From NCBI GenBank assembly GCA_024639745.1, contig JAHEHW010000032.1, positions 1-10,001 of the forward strand: a stretch of 10,001 nucleotides of DNA, read 5' to 3'. Each line of letters begins with the position of its first letter. The stretch's first letter is position 1. The notes beneath the pieces are model-generated. The model made no database searches. It saw only the letters and a program-made list of their open reading frames with translations, and had not been told where the DNA came from. The translations under genes and the position numbers were made by a program. The DNA comes from Salaquimonas sp. (lineage in GTDB: Bacteria; Pseudomonadota; Alphaproteobacteria; Rhizobiales; Rhizobiaceae). Shown here one piece after another: positions 6,424-10,001 of the stretch.

Positions 6424-6837
6424 ATGACAGTCCTAATGTGGTTGATGTTCGAAAGATCCGTGTGTCTGGCGCTCTTGTCCGGTCTCGCCTTCGCGCTTTC
6501 CGGCTGTCTCACCATGGCGGGGATCGAGCGCAATCCGGCTTATTCGCTTAGGAATGGCATTCTCGCCGGGGAGTTCGGTAGCGGGCTTTCCGATATCAAC
6601 CGAGTACAGGCGATCCAGGCAGAGGTAAAAGCGGTATCCGAAAATCGGCCGGGTCTCACCCTCGAATGGCAAGGTCGGGACGGCGTATCGGGCAAAGTCA
6701 CCCCCGAACAGGTATTTGAAATCGGTTCGCAACCCTGCCGCCGATACGTTCACGAATTGCGCATCGATGGTGGCCAACGGCGTCGCGCAGGTACGGCCTG
6801 CCGGGATGAAGACGGCAACTGGCAGCCGGTAAGCTGA
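6424..6837 (+). CDS. Small lipoprotein with 17-kDa surface-antigen-like C-terminal motif
   Basis: A protein of up to 137 residues with a lipoprotein signal peptide ending in the lipobox LSGC (Cys28 from ATG 6424). Start codons at 6424, 6436 and 6445 are all in frame. The last (MFERSVCLALL) leaves a standard 20-residue signal peptide, while 6424 has a purine-rich GAGGGG directly abutting it, so the true start is open. After the lipidated Cys come a PAYSLRNGILAGEFGSGLS stretch and a polar middle region. The end contains PCRRYVHELRIDGG and GTACRDEDGNWQPV (Cys105, Cys126), a pattern like the C-terminal part of the Rickettsia 17-kDa/RT0821 surface antigen family. It lacks the glycine-zipper segment of that family. 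It lies 30 bases after feuQ and is probably co-transcribed. I do not know its function; an envelope role is inferred from lipidation. Confidence 0.8.
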   Translation: MTVLMWLMFERSVCLALLSGLAFALSGCLTMAGIERNPAYSLRNGILAGEFGSGLSDINRVQAIQAEVKAVSENRPGLTLEWQGRDGVSGKVTPEQVFEIGSQPCRRYVHELRIDGGQRRRAGTACRDEDGNWQPVS

Positions 6838-6945
6838 CAGGCCTTCGATAACGTATAGCTATTTTCATATGCGACCTGTTGTCCTGAAACACGGTATTGT
6901 CGCTTCTACCTTTGATTTTCCGCTTTAGCGGTTTATCAGTGCACC
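6838..6945. other. Intergenic region ahead of the ccm operon
   Basis: A 108-bp AT-richer gap between the lipoprotein gene and ccmI. It holds an ATAGCTAT palindrome (6854-6861) within GTATAGCTATTTTCATATG and a minimal hairpin CCGC-TTTA-GCGG at 6920-6931 flanked by T-rich sequence. A ccm promoter would be expected here. I could not match a convincing -35/-10 pair, and there is no obvious SD before the ccmI ATG. Confidence 0.35.
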
Positions 6946-8103
6946 ATGTTGTTTTGGGTTATCATAGCGGTTCTGACCTTTGCCGCGTTGCTCGTAATCC
7001 TGCTTCCGCTTGGGCGTTCTGCCGGCAAGTTGCCGGACGCTATCGATTTTGATCGCGAACTCTACAAGTCGCGGGTTCGCGAGATCGAACGTGACCGCGA
7101 TCTTGGCCGTATCACGCCGGAAGCTGCCGAGGCTGCGCTTGCCGAGGAAGGGCGCAAACTTATCGCGCTTGCAGAAAACCAGTCGTCAATCGGGACCGCT
7201 CAAGAGACTGCGCCGAAGACCCGCTATCGGGTCGCTATGGCTATCAGCATTGTCCTGATCCCGGCGATTGCGCTTAGCACCTATCTCTATCTTGGCCAGC
7301 CCGGCATGCCGGACCAGTCGTTGGCTTCGCGCACGACGGAACAGCCAGAGATGAACTCGATTGAGCAACTCGTCGAGCGCGCGGAGGCGCATCTTGCCAA
7401 TAATCCGGACGATGCGCAGGGTTGGGCAGTGCTTGCGCCGGTCTATTCACGCCTTGGCCGTTTTTCGGATTCGGTTAATTCTTGGCGTAATGTCTATCGT
7501 ATTGCACCTGAAACCCCGGAAATTCGCTCGACCCTCGCCGAAAGCCTCGTTGCCGAAGCGCAAGGCGTCATTACCGAACAGGCACGGCAACTCTTCGAGG
7601 CCGAACTTGAAGATAATCCGCAGGCGGAACGCGCACGGTTCTACCTTGCAATGGCGCTTGGCCAGGAGAGCAGGCATGAAGACGCCGTAGCAGCTTGGAA
7701 TGAGTTGATAACCAATGGCGAGCCGGATGCGCCCTGGCTGGAAACCGCACGTCGGTTCCGCGCTCAATCCGCTGAAGCCGCCGGCATCGAGGTCGCAAAT
7801 TTGCCCGAACCGGAACAGGAAACCACACGCGGCCCGACCCAGGAAGATATCGCAGCGGCATCCGAGATGAATGCGGACGAGCGCATAGCGATGATCAGGG
7901 GCATGATCGACAATCTGGCAGAGCGATTGAACGAGGACCCGAGCGACAAGGCTGGTTGGCAGCGCCTAATTCGTTCTTATATCGTACTGGGACGTAACGA
8001 GGAGGCGCGGGCCGCAATTGCCGAGGCAAGCAGGTTGCACGGCGATGACGCGCAGTTCCTGGACGCGATAAATGGCTTTTCGGCTCAATTGCCTGAAGGA
8101 TAA
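6946..8103 (+). CDS. ccmI: CcmI/CycH, apocytochrome c chaperone of the cytochrome c maturation system
   Basis: A 385-residue protein that binds apocytochromes c (at their C-terminal helix in studied family members) and presents them to the CcmF/CcmH haem ligation complex. Membrane segment 1 is at residues 1-21. It is followed by the family signature FDRELYKSRVREIERDRDLGRI (about 35-56) in the cytoplasmic loop, with membrane segment 2 at about 97-117. The periplasmic part has TPR-like helices: residues 136-260 include NPDDAQGWAVLAPVYSRLGR and AERARFYLAMALG, and 318-375 include DPSDKAGWQRLIRSYIVLGR. The length is normal for rhizobial CycH. The start MLFWVIIAVL is typical of the family, although no clear SD precedes it. 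It heads the ccmI-ccmE-ccmF run and ends 30 bases before ccmE. Confidence 0.93.
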   Translation: MLFWVIIAVLTFAALLVILLPLGRSAGKLPDAIDFDRELYKSRVREIERDRDLGRITPEAAEAALAEEGRKLIALAENQSSIGTAQETAPKTRYRVAMAISIVLIPAIALSTYLYLGQPGMPDQSLASRTTEQPEMNSIEQLVERAEAHLANNPDDAQGWAVLAPVYSRLGRFSDSVNSWRNVYRIAPETPEIRSTLAESLVAEAQGVITEQARQLFEAELEDNPQAERARFYLAMALGQESRHEDAVAAWNELITNGEPDAPWLETARRFRAQSAEAAGIEVANLPEPEQETTRGPTQEDIAAASEMNADERIAMIRGMIDNLAERLNEDPSDKAGWQRLIRSYIVLGRNEEARAAIAEASRLHGDDAQFLDAINGFSAQLPEG

Positions 8104-8133
8104 TCAAGAACAATAAGAGTTCGAGGGAGTGGC

Positions 8134-8589
8134 ATGACGCGGAAACAGAAACGACTTGCGGGTATCGGAGCGATCGGGTCGGTCTTGATCGCTGCCGTAT
8201 TGCTCGTAATGTTCGCCTTGCGGGACGAAATCGTCTTCTTCTATTCGCCAACTGAAATTCTTGTCGAAAACAAGGCGAGTCCGGGAGAGCGCTTCCGTCT
8301 TGGCGGGCTTGTCAAGGACGGTAGTATCCAGAAACAGGGCGAAACCGTTTCATTCGTCATAACCGATACCGAAAAAGACCTGCCTGTAACATTTGTGGGT
8401 ATTCTGCCAGACCTGTTCCGTGAAGGGCAGGGCGTTATCGCGGAAGGAACCATGCGTTCCGGGGAGCTTTTCGAAGCCGATAACGTACTGGCGAAACACG
8501 ACGAGAATTACATGCCCAAGGAAGTGGCGGATACTTTGAAGGAAAAAGGTGTTTGGCAGGGAGAGGGTGAACAGAGGAGCATGCAATGA
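8134..8589 (+). CDS. ccmE: CcmE/CycJ, periplasmic haem chaperone
   Basis: A 151-residue membrane-anchored protein that covalently carries haem in the periplasm and passes it to CcmF for attachment to apocytochrome c. It has a short basic N-terminus (MTRKQKRL), one membrane anchor (about residues 9-29), then the OB-fold domain with FFYSPTEI, RFRLGGLVKDGSI, the VSFVITD strand, VTFVGILPDLFREGQGVIAEG and FEADNVLAKHDENYMP. The haem-binding His122 and the haem-iron ligand Tyr126 are both present in the HDENY motif, making this the ordinary His-type CcmE rather than the Cys variant. The start is supported by GAGGGAG about 5 bases before ATG 8134. The stop overlaps the ccmF start by four bases (ATGA). 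Confidence 0.96.
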   Translation: MTRKQKRLAGIGAIGSVLIAAVLLVMFALRDEIVFFYSPTEILVENKASPGERFRLGGLVKDGSIQKQGETVSFVITDTEKDLPVTFVGILPDLFREGQGVIAEGTMRSGELFEADNVLAKHDENYMPKEVADTLKEKGVWQGEGEQRSMQ

Positions 8590-10001
8590 TCGCCGAAACC
8601 GGACACTATGCCCTTGTACTGGCACTCGTTCTTTCGCTGGCTCAGAGCATCTTTCCGGCATATGGGGCCAAGACTGGCGATGGCCGGTTCATGGCCATCG
8701 GTCACACAACCGCACCTGCCGTATTTGCATTGATTGCGCTTTCCTTTGCAGCACTGACCTACGCCTACGTTACTTCGGACTTCTCGCTTGAAAATGTCTG
8801 GGCGAACTCTCACTCGGCCAAGCCGATGCTCTACAAGGTAACGGGCGTCTGGGGCAATCATGAAGGCTCCATGCTGTTGTGGGTCCTTATCCTGTCACTC
8901 TTCAGCGCCATGGTCGCGGTATTCGGAAGATCGATCCCACCGGACCTGCGCGCGAATGTGCTGAGCGTACAGGCCTGGATCACCGTAGCCTTCCTGCTCT
9001 TTATACTGCTGACTTCAAATCCTTTCGCGCGCCTGTTTCCGGCTCCGTTCGAAGGCCGCGATCTCAACCCCATTCTTCAGGATATCGGCCTGGCGATCCA
9101 TCCGCCGATGCTCTATCTGGGCTATGTCGGCTTTTCGGTCACCTTCGCTTTTGCTGTCGCTGCAATGATGAGCGGACGCATCGATGCAGCCTGGGCTCGC
9201 TGGGTCAGGCCATGGGCCCTGGTTGCTTGGCTGTTTCTGACCGCCGGCATCTCGATGGGCTCATACTGGGCCTATTACGAACTCGGCTGGGGCGGTTGGT
9301 GGTTCTGGGACCCGGTCGAGAATGCCTCTTTCATTCCCTGGCTTGTCGGCACGGCCTTGTTGCACTCGGCGCTGGTAATGGAAAAGCGCGAGGCTCTGAA
9401 GATCTGGACGGTGCTTCTGGCAATCATCACGTTTTCGATGTCCCTGCTTGGCACCTTCTTGGTGCGCTCGGGCGTTCTCACATCGGTCCATTCGTTCGCC
9501 AACGATCCTGAGCGTGGCGTTTTCATTCTGATGATCCTGTGCGTTTTCATCGGTGGTTCTCTGACCCTGTTTGCATTGCGAGCTCCGATCCTGAAGGCCG
9601 GCGGTCTGTTCAGACCCATCTCGCGAGAGGGGGCTCTCGTCTTCAATAACGTATTCCTGGCGACCGCAGCGGCGACTGTGCTGGTTGGCACGCTCTATCC
9701 ATTACTGATGGAGGCGCTGACAGGGGAAAAGATTTCCGTCGGCGCACCGTTCTTCAATATCACCTTCGGTCCATTGATGATCCCGCTCTTACTTTTGGTC
9801 CCGGTTGGCCCGCTGCTCGCCTGGAAACGTGCCGATCTGCTGCCAGCGCTCCAGCGCCTTTATTTCGCCGCCGGTGCTGCGCTGCTGGCCACCGTTCTCA
9901 CGGTTGCTTTCACTTCGGACCAGCCGGTTCTGGCAAGCCTTGGCATTGGTCTTGCTGCCTGGGTAATGGTTGGTGCGTTCGTTGAAATCTGGATGCGGGC
10001 G
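8586..10001 (+). CDS. ccmF: CcmF/CycK, haem lyase subunit, partial (C-terminus cut by window edge)
   Basis: The reading frame is open for 472 codons to the right edge. Known CcmF proteins are roughly 650 residues, so about the last quarter is missing. It is a polytopic inner-membrane protein that ligates haem from CcmE to apocytochrome c thiols. The periplasmic tryptophan-rich WWD domain is present as GWGGWWFWDPVENASFIPWL (residues 234-253). Histidines at 172 (AIHPP), 260 (LLHSAL) and 302 (SVHSF) match the conserved His173, His261 and His303 of E. coli CcmF; the fourth, near 491, would lie outside the window. Other family blocks are KVTGVWGNHEGSMLLWVLIL (about 84-103) and SLLGTFLVRSGVLTSVHSFA. 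ATG 8586 lies inside the ccmE stop region (ATGA), implying coupled translation. A ccmH-type gene would be expected next. Confidence 0.96.
   Translation, partial: MIAETGHYALVLALVLSLAQSIFPAYGAKTGDGRFMAIGHTTAPAVFALIALSFAALTYAYVTSDFSLENVWANSHSAKPMLYKVTGVWGNHEGSMLLWVLILSLFSAMVAVFGRSIPPDLRANVLSVQAWITVAFLLFILLTSNPFARLFPAPFEGRDLNPILQDIGLAIHPPMLYLGYVGFSVTFAFAVAAMMSGRIDAAWARWVRPWALVAWLFLTAGISMGSYWAYYELGWGGWWFWDPVENASFIPWLVGTALLHSALVMEKREALKIWTVLLAIITFSMSLLGTFLVRSGVLTSVHSFANDPERGVFILMILCVFIGGSLTLFALRAPILKAGGLFRPISREGALVFNNVFLATAAATVLVGTLYPLLMEALTGEKISVGAPFFNITFGPLMIPLLLLVPVGPLLAWKRADLLPALQRLYFAAGAALLATVLTVAFTSDQPVLASLGIGLAAWVMVGAFVEIWMRA

Noticed and set aside
8879..9511. Rightward 210-codon frame within ccmF
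   Set aside because: Out-of-frame shadow of ccmF; the ccmF frame carries the WWD motif and conserved histidines across the same bases.
1..10001. Search for mobile elements, CRISPR, toxin-antitoxin or defence genes
   Set aside because: No transposase, integrase, nuclease or repeat-spacer pattern; the recognised genes and their neighbours account for almost all of the window.

Overview
The window looks like a chromosomal segment of an alphaproteobacterium, most likely order Hyphomicrobiales (Rhizobiales). I base this on two things. One is the gene order: a FeuN-FeuP-FeuQ type two-component module followed by the cytochrome c maturation genes ccmI-ccmE-ccmF (rhizobial cycHJK). The other is the protein sequences, which read like rhizobial/Brucella-type orthologues. 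Coding density is high, all genes are compact, and I see no IS element, phage gene, CRISPR array, tRNA or rRNA. I would treat it as core genome; the genus cannot be fixed from the sequence alone.

Layout. The left third (1-3208) is transcribed leftward and looks like one operon: a class A penicillin-binding protein (PBP1A type, 3208-1022), then a DUF1214 protein (997-416), then a DUF1254 protein (419 leftward, cut by the window edge, overlapping its neighbour by ATGA). A divergent intergenic region (3209-3404) separates it from a rightward YcgN/YkgJ-type cysteine-cluster protein (3405-3884). A 205-bp gap (3885-4089) then holds the strongest non-coding structure in the window, a 9-bp perfect inverted repeat extendable to 13 bp with one bulge.

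The middle (4090-6393) encodes a small exported protein that fits FeuN, an OmpR/PhoP-type response regulator (FeuP) and a PhoQ-like histidine kinase (FeuQ). The last two overlap by one base. Close behind feuQ is a short lipoprotein (6424-6837) with a C-terminal motif like that of the 17-kDa surface-antigen family. In Sinorhizobium the corresponding module controls envelope-related genes such as the cyclic glucan exporter, and FeuN restrains the kinase from the periplasm.

The right third (6946-10001) is the start of the System I cytochrome c biogenesis operon: ccmI (apocytochrome chaperone), ccmE (haem chaperone) and ccmF (haem lyase core, running off the right edge). Together they deliver and attach haem to apocytochromes c in the periplasm. 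The theme of the window is the cell envelope: peptidoglycan synthesis, envelope signalling and periplasmic haem attachment. No clearly undescribed system is present. The points most worth following are the dyad upstream of feuN, 11-bp-period direct repeats in two promoter regions, the PepSY-like look of FeuN, and the unnamed lipoprotein between feuQ and ccmI.
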